A DNA stretch of 8,259 bases from DAOVQB01 sp023128935. GTDB lineage: Bacteria > Eisenbacteria > RBG-16-71-46 > CAIMUX01 > WJJG01. Positions 1-5,513 of this stretch are shown piece after piece; position 1 is the first letter of the stretch, and each line of letters starts with the position of its first letter. The translations under genes were made by a program, and so were the position numbers. The stretch covers positions 1-8,259 of the forward strand of contig DAOVQB010000204.1 in the NCBI GenBank assembly GCA_030628905.1. The letters are read 5' to 3'. Below the pieces are notes generated by a model. That model was not told where the DNA came from, did not search any database, and saw only the letters and a program-made list of their open reading frames with translations.

Positions 1-75
1 ACCTTAGACGCAGAGTTCAGGGAGCTCGCGTAATCACTTGAGCACCCTTGGATTAGGCTCGGGGGCTACTGTTCT

Positions 76-156
76 GAATTCCGACACTTGCCTGGTCTTT
101 GCTCTCCGATGATCTCCAGCCGCACGCACATCGATCTTGAACTCGAATGAATGAGT
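76..156 (-). pseudogene. Possible inverted N-terminal piece of IS3-type OrfA
   Basis: On the minus strand, reading down from 156, the frame gives THSFEFKIDVRAA, then a short insert, then RRAKTRQVSEF. This resembles the start of IS3 OrfA proteins, where an xEFK motif is followed by a helix, a basic EKT or AKT motif and a second helix. It lies head-to-head with the plus-strand OrfA remnant that starts at about 159, as an inversion inside one OrfA gene would leave it. The match is short and degenerate, so chance is a real alternative. Confidence 0.2.
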
Positions 157-158
157 AA

Positions 159-257
159 GAGAGTGCGAAGAAGCACGATGTCCATCCGAACATGCTCACG
201 CAATGGAAGAAGAGGGCCCAGGAGAGGCTACCAGAGCTTTTCGCCAAGAAAGGCGAT
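159..257 (+). pseudogene. IS3-family transposase OrfA remnant
   Basis: The plus-strand frame starting after the stop at 156-158 reads through KKHDVHPNMLTQWKK and then ERLPELFAKKGD. This is the typical end of the helix-turn-helix region of IS3-family OrfA proteins, where HPN or HPT, then a Q, then WKK or WKR is followed by a PELF-like segment. OrfA normally has about 90-110 residues and continues into a leucine-zipper region before OrfB. Here only about 33 codons match: the frame is closed by TAA just upstream, and after about 257 the translation no longer resembles OrfA. No OrfB, terminal inverted repeats or target duplication are visible. I regard it as an inactive fragment. The family call rests on motif recognition, not on a search. 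Confidence 0.6.
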
Positions 258-497
258 CACCGGAACGCGTCCTGTGAGGCGAACCTTCTGTCCTTCAGAA
301 GTCCGACAACGCGACTCACACGCTGGCGAAATCGACCTTACATCCTCTACCAGCGTGGATTTGAACTCGGCCTTGGGGTCAGCAAAGAGAGGGATAAAGG
401 ATAATCTCACGCACCGCAATCCGTCGCGCAGGTCGCCGTCGCCGAAGGTATGTTGAACTGTGAGGCGTTGCGGCGATCGAAAACAGATTTCATTGCC

Positions 498-1475
498 TTA
501 TCTCAAGTGAATGTCATCAACGTAAACAGAGAAAGCTTCTGTCGGGCTCAGCGCGAAAAGCACGATAGTGCTCACGTTTCTCATGTCCATCTCACGCTCG
601 CGCGGCGCCGTGCGGATATCTTCCAGGGAAAGACGGAATTGATTCACACCCGGAGCCACCTTAATGGCCTTATTGTACCGGTCATAATAGCTTTCCGTGT
701 GATGAATGTCATTGATCCGTATAACCAGGCTGACCGTGTCCTGTAGTTCCGAGTAGACTTCAAACCCGAGAGACTCATAGCCACGCCAGTCCGGATAAGG
801 TTCCACCACTGCCACTCCGGGATACTCAGCCGGAGTTAGAGTGAGCTTAGCGACTCGGTCTCCGTCAGCCGCCTTCCAGCCCGGCGGAGGTGCGACGAAC
901 TGCAGTATCGCGTCTTGAGCTTCCAGAAACCTGCGTTCCCAGTAAGATTCAAAGCTGCAGATCTGCGGAAATGCAGCTCGTCTGTGCAGGTATGCACAGC
1001 CCCAGAGAGCTAACGGTACGAAGGCCGTCAAGAGCAGCAGAACGCCAAAGAGTCGAAACAGCAGGATGGTCTTATTCCCGCATTTTCTCCATACCCTTCC
1101 GCAGTTAGAGTCAAAAGACCAACAAATAGCGAGGAAAGAAACTGCACCAGCAAGATCCCGCATGAAATCCATGATATCTGCATCACGTGCAGTAAAATAC
1201 TGAACCGACTCTGTCGCACCCGCAATCAGGCATGTGGCAATCAGGGCCAGCAGGTAGTGCGCGTGACTATTCAGCCGACGAGACCCCAGGCTAAGCTTTG
1301 AGAGAGCCAGGAAAAGAAGGGACAGCGCTCCAAACAACGGCGTATGCCCGGTGTTATTAAGCTCTCTGAGCAGGAATGTGTCGTCCGGGAGCTCCACCAT
1401 CTCAAGGAACAGAAGAATTCCCAGCGCGCCGAGGAGCAGGATAATGATGGAGCTACATCTCGTGATTTTCATCAT
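498..1475 (-). CDS. VanZ-family membrane protein with C-terminal extracytoplasmic beta-sandwich-like domain
   Basis: The protein has 325 residues from the ATG at 1475. A GTG at 1523 would add 16 residues, but the ATG sits directly before the first membrane helix. Hydrophobic segments fall at about 9-28, 44-62, 73-87, 105-121 and 137-159. The VanZ signature is present: H44 before helix 2, and E89xxQ92xF followed by RDADIMDFMRDLAGA at 97-111. Five helices with a cytoplasmic N-terminus would put the tail outside the cytoplasm. Residues 170-325 are soluble and beta-rich, with a pattern seen in galactose-binding-like domains: RINDIHH at 253-259, a DRYN loop at 265-268, REMDM at 294-298 and a closing YVDDIHL. 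VanZ proteins include the teicoplanin-resistance protein, but most have no known reaction. A sugar- or envelope-related role here is inference from the tail and the neighbouring EPS genes. The gene is monocistronic and its DNA is less GC-rich than that of its neighbours. Confidence 0.8.
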   Translation of the reverse strand: MMKITRCSSIIILLLGALGILLFLEMVELPDDTFLLRELNNTGHTPLFGALSLLFLALSKLSLGSRRLNSHAHYLLALIATCLIAGATESVQYFTARDADIMDFMRDLAGAVSFLAICWSFDSNCGRVWRKCGNKTILLFRLFGVLLLLTAFVPLALWGCAYLHRRAAFPQICSFESYWERRFLEAQDAILQFVAPPPGWKAADGDRVAKLTLTPAEYPGVAVVEPYPDWRGYESLGFEVYSELQDTVSLVIRINDIHHTESYYDRYNKAIKVAPGVNQFRLSLEDIRTAPREREMDMRNVSTIVLFALSPTEAFSVYVDDIHLR

Positions 1476-1487
1476 GGGCCAATACGC

Positions 1488-1515
1488 ATTATAGGTTGAT
1501 ACGCAATTTGAGCAA
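1488..1515 (-). promoter_or_regulatory. Candidate sigma-70 promoter of the VanZ-like gene
   Basis: Read on the minus strand, TTGCTC (1515-1510) is followed after 16 bases by a perfect TATAAT (1493-1488). The ATG at 1475 lies only 12 bases beyond the -10 box, so initiation at the usual distance would give a leader of about 6-7 bases, nearly leaderless. No clear Shine-Dalgarno sequence precedes the ATG, which fits. The -35 box matches in only three of six positions. Confidence 0.35.
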
Positions 1516-1620
1516 AAACGCACTCTGAGTTGATGCGCACTCTGCGGGAGCTGTTGTTATTAGCGCCATCGAAGATCAAGCTGTCTCCGTTTGTGCCAAC
1601 ATGGTCCATTCAATCACCAA

Positions 1621-1700
1621 ACTGACCCTCGAGGGAGATCATCGCCCTACAGACCTCGCGCCGATCAGCGATTCCGCAACTGACCCTCGCGCCGATGAGC
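1621..1700. repeat. Imperfect direct repeats, possibly IS21-like end remnants
   Basis: ACTGACCCTCG occurs exactly at 1621-1631 and again at 1679-1689, 58 bases apart. The similarity extends a few bases to the left (AATCACCA against GATTCCGC before the shared AACTGACC). A second pair, CCTCGCGCCGATCAGC at 1654-1669 and CCTCGCGCCGATGAGC at 1685-1700, matches in 15 of 16 positions. IS21-family ends are known to carry several short direct repeats as transposase-binding sites, and the pattern here is reminiscent of them. That family link is recollection, not demonstrated. Binding sites for a regulator are the alternative. Confidence 0.4.
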
Positions 1701-1704
1701 TACC

Positions 1705-1734
1705 TTGCCCAAACGGTGGACGAGACACTATAAT
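1705..1734 (+). promoter_or_regulatory. Candidate sigma-70 promoter for the CPBP protease gene
   Basis: TTGCCC at 1705-1710 and a perfect TATAAT at 1729-1734 are separated by 18 bases. Transcription would begin near 1741 and leave a leader of about 60 bases before the ATG at 1803. The downstream genes at 1803 and 2560 could be read from it. The call rests on matches to the consensus only. Confidence 0.5.
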
Positions 1735-1802
1735 AATGCCTTTCCAAGCCGTGATGATTCGAGGCTGACCTCGCGGACAGGAAAGGATACCCGAAACATA
1801 CT

Positions 1803-2477
1803 ATGAATTGCGTACATGGAGCAATCCGGGCACGCTGGTTTCCATACGTCGCCCCCTTCGTGACCTTCATAGCCCTGACCTACGGAGGGTCGCTGTGGCC
1901 GGAAGCGGCCCACATCTGGTACGCCGCCAAGACAGTGGTGGTGGGGGCGATGCTGGTGGCCTTCCGGCGCTGCTACCCCGAGCTGGGGTGGGGGGGCTCT
2001 GTCGCCAACTGGGCAATCGGCGTGGTCGCCGGGATCCTCGTCCTGGTGATCTGGGTGGCCGCGGAAGATCTGTTCGCTCCCTTGATGTTTGGGAATCCAA
2101 CAGGCTTTGATCCCAACTCCTTCGGCCTGGCGGGAGGAGCGCTCTGGGGGGTGATCGCTGTACGCCTTTTCGGGGCGAGTGTGGTGGTGCCCGTGATGGA
2201 GGAGGTCTTCTGGCGCAGCTTCCTGATGCGCTTCCTGATTGACACCAACTTCGAACGCGTGGCCCTCGGAACCTTCCGCCTCTTTTCCTTCGCCGTGGTG
2301 GCAGGTGCCTTCGGTTTTGAGCACCATCGCTGGGTGGTGGGGATCATCGCCGGTCTCATCTATGGTGGACTGTTAGTCTGGCGACGAGATCTCTTTACGT
2401 GCATTCTGGCCCATGGCGTGACCAACCTCGGCCTCGGGATCTACGTGCTGAAGACTCAGCAATGGACGTTTTGGTAG
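1803..2477 (+). CDS. CPBP-family intramembrane metalloprotease, CAAX-protease-related (PEP-CTERM-associated type)
   Basis: The protein has 224 residues and is almost entirely membrane-embedded. The three conserved CPBP (ABI/Rce1-like) motifs are present: EExxxR as E133-E134 to R138, FxxxH as F170 to H174, and HxxxN as H204 to N208. These residues are expected to form the metal-dependent active site inside the membrane. The context PVMEEVFWRSFLMRFLI, the phrase HGVTNLGLGIYVL and the C-terminal WTFW resemble the CAAX prenyl protease-related subfamily (TIGR03008 as I remember it). That subfamily is found in bacteria with PEP-CTERM/exosortase systems, usually near the exosortase gene. Its substrate is unknown; a role in processing exported proteins or in EPS assembly is inference. 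AGGAAAGGA at 1779-1787 lies 15 bases before the ATG, rather far for a ribosome binding site, so the exact start is a little uncertain. A GT4 gene follows 82 bases downstream. Confidence 0.85.
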   Translation: MNCVHGAIRARWFPYVAPFVTFIALTYGGSLWPEAAHIWYAAKTVVVGAMLVAFRRCYPELGWGGSVANWAIGVVAGILVLVIWVAAEDLFAPLMFGNPTGFDPNSFGLAGGALWGVIAVRLFGASVVVPVMEEVFWRSFLMRFLIDTNFERVALGTFRLFSFAVVAGAFGFEHHRWVVGIIAGLIYGGLLVWRRDLFTCILAHGVTNLGLGIYVLKTQQWTFW

Positions 2478-2559
2478 AGTTGGTGTTGTGTGGGTAGGAT
2501 GCGCGAATGGCCTCGCCATCCGTTCGTGGCTCCAAACATGTGCCAAGGCACGGTGAACC

Positions 2560-3792
2560 ATGTCCAGAAATTCCCGCTCGAAGCGGCCGCGAGTTCTGGT
2601 GCTCGATGAAGAGATTCCCCTCCCACCCAATACCGGGAAGCGGATCCGCACGCTCAATCTTCTCAGTCGTCTGTCCAGGGATTTCGAGATCGACCTCCTT
2701 GTCCATGCAAACGGCGTCACCAAAAGCAAGGTGGTGGAACTTGCCGAGCGTGGTCTACAGGTTGAGGTCGCCCCTAGCAGGATCCCTGCCAAGGCGGGCA
2801 TCGCCTTCTTGATGCGGCTGGCGGGGAACCTGCCATCCCGATGGCCCTATTCTGTCGACAGCCACTATCAGGCACAGTATCAACGGCGGCTCGGGGAGCT
2901 GCTCAGCGGCCGCCACTACGACCTGATTCACGTCGAGTGGACACCCTACGCTCGCTACGTTCTCTCCATGGATCTTCCTTGGGTGGTATCCGCCCACAAT
3001 GTGGAATCCCAGATATGGGCGAGGATGAGCGATCGAGACTCATTCCCGCCCAGGCGTCTCTTCATTCGATCCCAGGCCCGCAAGATGTATCAATTCGAGC
3101 GTCAGGTCTTCGCCCGCGCGCGCTGGGCTACAGCCGTCAGTCATGAAGATGCTGCCACCTTGCAACGCTCTGGGTGCCCCCGGGTTCATGTCGTACCCAA
3201 TGGAGTGGATACGGACTACTTCCGAAATGATGGATCTTGGCCGGAAGATCGCCACACGCTTGTCTTCACGGCTTCCATGGACTACAGGCCGAACCAAGAT
3301 GCAATCATGCATTTCTTGAACGACATCTTCCCCCATCTGGCCACGCATGGGGACTACAGACTGCTTGCCGTCGGCCGCAACCCGCCGGCGGGACTGGGGA
3401 AAGCTGTCAAGCGCTGTCCACAGATCACCCTGACCGGAACTGTCGATGATGTTCGGCCCTACATCGCCCGTGGTGGGGTCTTTGTTGTCCCTCTTCGCAT
3501 TGGCAGCGGAAGCCGCCTGAAAATCCTCGAAGCCTTGTCCATGCGCCGCGCGGTCGTCTCGACTACCGTTGGCGCCGAGGGCTTGGAGGTAGAGCACGGC
3601 AAGGACATCATCTTGGCTGATGAACCGGAGGGCTTTGCCCGGGCCGTAGCTGAACTTGCCGAAGACGCCAGCCGGCGCGAGGCCATGGGAACCGCTGGCC
3701 GAGAGCTAGTTGAGAAACGCTATTCATGGGATGAGATTGCCAGACTGCAGGGCGAGCTGTGGCAGGATGCCATAGAGGCTACTCGCCGGTAG
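2560..3792 (+). CDS. GT4-family glycosyltransferase
   Basis: This 410-residue protein has the two-Rossmann-fold GT-B plan. The N-terminal acceptor domain opens with RVLVLDEEIPLPPNTGKRIR at 11-30, whose PPNxG loop is typical of GT4 enzymes. The linker holds VVPNGVDTDYF at 211-221. The C-terminal nucleotide-sugar domain starts near 233 with LVFTASMDYRPNQDA and contains PLRIGSGSRLKILEALSM at 311-328; R319, K321 and E324 occupy the usual donor-phosphate and donor-sugar positions. The first Glu of the classical EX7E motif is replaced, as in the GSGxRLKILEA subgroup. The layout is close to the PEP-CTERM/EpsH-associated sugar transferase family (TIGR03087-like), including HVEWTPYARYV and VDDVRPYIA, but the donor-site loop differs from what I remember of that family. 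It probably adds a sugar to a lipid-linked repeat unit at the cytoplasmic membrane; donor and acceptor are unknown. Its 3' end overlaps the convergent GT2 gene by 14 bases. Confidence 0.88.
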   Translation: MSRNSRSKRPRVLVLDEEIPLPPNTGKRIRTLNLLSRLSRDFEIDLLVHANGVTKSKVVELAERGLQVEVAPSRIPAKAGIAFLMRLAGNLPSRWPYSVDSHYQAQYQRRLGELLSGRHYDLIHVEWTPYARYVLSMDLPWVVSAHNVESQIWARMSDRDSFPPRRLFIRSQARKMYQFERQVFARARWATAVSHEDAATLQRSGCPRVHVVPNGVDTDYFRNDGSWPEDRHTLVFTASMDYRPNQDAIMHFLNDIFPHLATHGDYRLLAVGRNPPAGLGKAVKRCPQITLTGTVDDVRPYIARGGVFVVPLRIGSGSRLKILEALSMRRAVVSTTVGAEGLEVEHGKDIILADEPEGFARAVAELAEDASRREAMGTAGRELVEKRYSWDEIARLQGELWQDAIEATRR

Positions 3793-4822
3793 GCGCATGC
3801 CCTGACACCGCAGAACGAAACCGCCGGAATTCCAGAAGGCCGCGCCAGAAGCCGAGTGCCAGCCCAAGATGGATGAGCAGGAAGGCAAGTGCGATGCGCG
3901 CCGCACCTGCAGTAAACCCAGCCAGCCGCATACTCTCCCCCCCGGCCATCAGAATCCAGCATGCCATGGGTATCGCTGCAACCCACCCGGCAGCCTCGAC
4001 ACCTGATATTGCCAGGACAACAAGCACAATCAGGGGGAATACGGCCAGGGGAATCAGCGGCCATGGAATGACCTCCGGGTGCTTGGCCATCAGCCGGGCG
4101 CGGCCCCGGCCATAGCGGATCATCTGGCTGAAGAGTTCGCCCGGGGTCGATCGCGGGCGATACTGAACTGTGAGATCCGGGTGGCGATAGGCCGGCAGGT
4201 CGGCGGCCGCAACGCGGCAATTGAATTCCACATCCTCGCACGCATCGAATCGTTCGTCATATCCGCCGAGGCTCTCGATGCAGGTTCGGAGGTAGGCAGC
4301 CCCCGCGGAGCTGGGATCGGTAAAGGCCGGCCAGCCACCATAGATATCCGATGCAGGGTTGTGGCCCAAGAGAGAATGGCGGGCCGCGGATATGGCCTTG
4401 GCCCACTCCCCTTCGGTCAACCGGTTGAGGGGCTGCGGCCGGCACAGACAGGCCGCCTTGGTCGAGTCAAAGAGCTCCACCGTTCGAACGAAGTAATCGG
4501 ATCGCGGCAAGGCGCAGTGGCCGTCGAGAAACAGGATGTACTTGCCGCGCGCGGCCCGGATACCGACGTTTCTTCCTGCCCCACTCCGTTTTCGCGGATT
4601 GTCCAGAAGCCGGCAATTCGGCAGGCGATTACAGAAGTCCGCAACAATGTCCCGCGTATCATCGGTTGAGCCACCGTCCACCACGAGGACCTCGAAGCCT
4701 CCCGCGGGAGTAGTCTGCTCCATGATCTCGCCCAGGAGGCGGCCGATATCCCGGGCCTCGTTCAAGACCGGCAGGACAACCGACAGAGCGGGAGCATGGT
4801 CAGGGTTGGGACTTGTTACCAT
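3779..4822 (-). CDS. GT2-family glycosyltransferase, ExoA-like, membrane-anchored
   Basis: The protein has 347 residues from the ATG at 4822. Start codons further upstream at 4870 and 4957 are possible but run deeper into the kinase gene and precede no conserved sequence. The GT-A domain begins SVVLPVLNEARDIGRLL (14-30), with the nucleotide-binding VVDGGSTDDT at 47-56, the LDGHC metal-site segment at 99-103, GGYDERF at 186-192 and the acidic CEDVEFNCR at 195-203, which is the likely catalytic-base region. Hydrophobic segments at about 254-273, 276-294 and 308-326 anchor the C-terminus. Motif order, the LLGHN segment (151-155) and the YxPRST segment (221-226) resemble succinoglycan ExoA, which adds a sugar to a lipid-linked oligosaccharide. 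A transferase acting on the undecaprenyl-linked repeat unit is likely; the sugar is unknown. The gene starts 23 bases inside the kinase gene, suggesting translational coupling, and is the last gene of the operon. Confidence 0.87.
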   Translation of the reverse strand: MVTSPNPDHAPALSVVLPVLNEARDIGRLLGEIMEQTTPAGGFEVLVVDGGSTDDTRDIVADFCNRLPNCRLLDNPRKRSGAGRNVGIRAARGKYILFLDGHCALPRSDYFVRTVELFDSTKAACLCRPQPLNRLTEGEWAKAISAARHSLLGHNPASDIYGGWPAFTDPSSAGAAYLRTCIESLGGYDERFDACEDVEFNCRVAAADLPAYRHPDLTVQYRPRSTPGELFSQMIRYGRGRARLMAKHPEVIPWPLIPLAVFPLIVLVVLAISGVEAAGWVAAIPMACWILMAGGESMRLAGFTAGAARIALAFLLIHLGLALGFWRGLLEFRRFRSAVSGHAPTGE

Positions 4823-5513
4823 CGTATCTGCCTGGCTTTGTCCTTCTGTAGTTCGCGTAGTATTCTGCATCGGCGTATTCGGATTCCGACTCCTGCATGT
4901 TGCCGACGATGAGCCCCAGGATATTGGCTTCCATCCCGAGACAAATCTCTCGGGCACGCTTCAACTGGGGCTTGGTAGTCTTGCCAGCCATGGTCATGAG
5001 GACAACTCCATCAACAAATGGCAGTACCGCCGACGTGTCGGCAACCGGCCCCAGAGCGGGAGCATCCATTAGGATCAAATCGTAGCCTTTTCGATAGAAC
5101 TCCAGCGTGGCCGCCAGCTCTCGGCTCCTGAGAAGCAGGCCCGGATCTTCCCCCTGCTCCGCGGGCAGGATAAGATCCAGATTGGGTAGATCGGTCTTGA
5201 TGAGAGCGCTCTCGGGCGAGCATTCCCCTAAGAGCACGGCTCCCAAACCGTGCACGGCCACCCGGCCGAAATGCACACTGAGCTGTGGCTCACGGAAATC
5301 CAGATCCACGGCAAGAATTCGCCGGTCAGGGTGCAAAGCGAGCGCCGTTGCCAGAAGGGCGACGGTCGTGCTCTTGCCCTCCCCGCGGTTTGCGCTTGTG
5401 ATCAGGATCGTCTGAACCTTCTCGAGTTCAGCCTTGCGCCACAATCTAGCCTCGAGCTTGTGGATCTCGGTGGCGAGCAGCCAATCGGTGTTCAGTTTCT
5501 CAAGGGGTTTCAT
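4800..5513 (-). CDS. CpsD/CapB-family tyrosine autokinase (BY-kinase) for polysaccharide export
   Basis: The protein has 237 residues from the ATG at 5513. A GTG at 5552 and an ATG at 5525 are alternative starts further upstream; 5513 overlaps the chain-length gene least and has a purine-rich GATGAGAG before it. It is a P-loop ATPase of the bacterial tyrosine kinase family: Walker A SANRGEGKST at 40-49, Walker A' ILAVDLDFREP at 66-76 with D70 and D72, and Walker B LILMDAP at 146-152. The C-terminal tail carries a tyrosine cluster (Y213, Y218, Y219, Y222, Y230), the usual autophosphorylation site. Such kinases dock on the cytoplasmic face of the Wzz-type partner, and their phosphorylation cycle sets polymer length and export. 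Here the kinase is separate from its membrane partner, as in CapA/CapB and in exosortase-linked EPS loci. It is cytoplasmic, with no membrane segment. Confidence 0.9.
   Translation of the reverse strand: MKPLEKLNTDWLLATEIHKLEARLWRKAELEKVQTILITSANRGEGKSTTVALLATALALHPDRRILAVDLDFREPQLSVHFGRVAVHGLGAVLLGECSPESALIKTDLPNLDLILPAEQGEDPGLLLRSRELAATLEFYRKGYDLILMDAPALGPVADTSAVLPFVDGVVLMTMAGKTTKPQLKRAREICLGMEANILGLIVGNMQESESEYADAEYYANYRRTKPGRYDGNKSQP

Larger units (their letters stand above)
1..497. other. Intergenic region with degraded mobile-element sequence
   Basis: No intact gene is supported in these roughly 500 bases. The stretch contains an IS3 OrfA remnant on the plus strand (about 159-257) and a possible inverted piece of the same gene family on the minus strand (about 76-156). 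Bases 258-497 carry only short open frames without recognisable products. No convincing terminator hairpin with a T-tract is visible downstream of the VanZ-like gene that ends at 498. The rest looks like decayed sequence. Confidence 0.5.
1524..1802. other. Divergent intergenic region with repeats and promoter
   Basis: This stretch of about 280 bases separates the VanZ-like gene from the CPBP protease gene. It holds imperfect direct repeats at 1621-1700 and a candidate rightward promoter at 1705-1734. A short plus-strand frame starting at 1533 begins MRTLRELLLLAPSK and ends within about 30 codons. It faintly recalls the start of IS21 IstA proteins but is too short to call. Confidence 0.5.

Noticed and set aside
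357..370. tRNA-like T-loop sequence (GTTCAAATC on the minus strand)
   Set aside because: The flanking bases do not form a T stem, and no anticodon arm or acceptor stem can be folded around it.
1533..1630. Short plus-strand frame beginning MRTLRELLLL, resembling the start of IS21 IstA
   Set aside because: Similarity is limited to a few residues, and the following sequence does not continue as a transposase helix-turn-helix.
1728..2327. 199-residue minus-strand open frame opposite the CPBP protease
   Set aside because: It is His- and Glu-rich, of low complexity and without motifs. The plus strand carries the complete set of CPBP catalytic motifs.
2507..2519. Small hairpin ATGGC-CTC-GCCAT after the protease gene
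   Set aside because: It has only five base pairs and no T-tract follows, so it is not a convincing terminator.
2540..2551. Palindrome GTGCCAAGGCAC just before the GT4 start
   Set aside because: It could form only a four-pair stem. It may touch the ribosome-binding region but is too weak to call a regulatory element.
3040..3597. 185-residue minus-strand open frame inside the GT4 gene
   Set aside because: It has no recognisable domain and lies opposite a clearly conserved glycosyltransferase.
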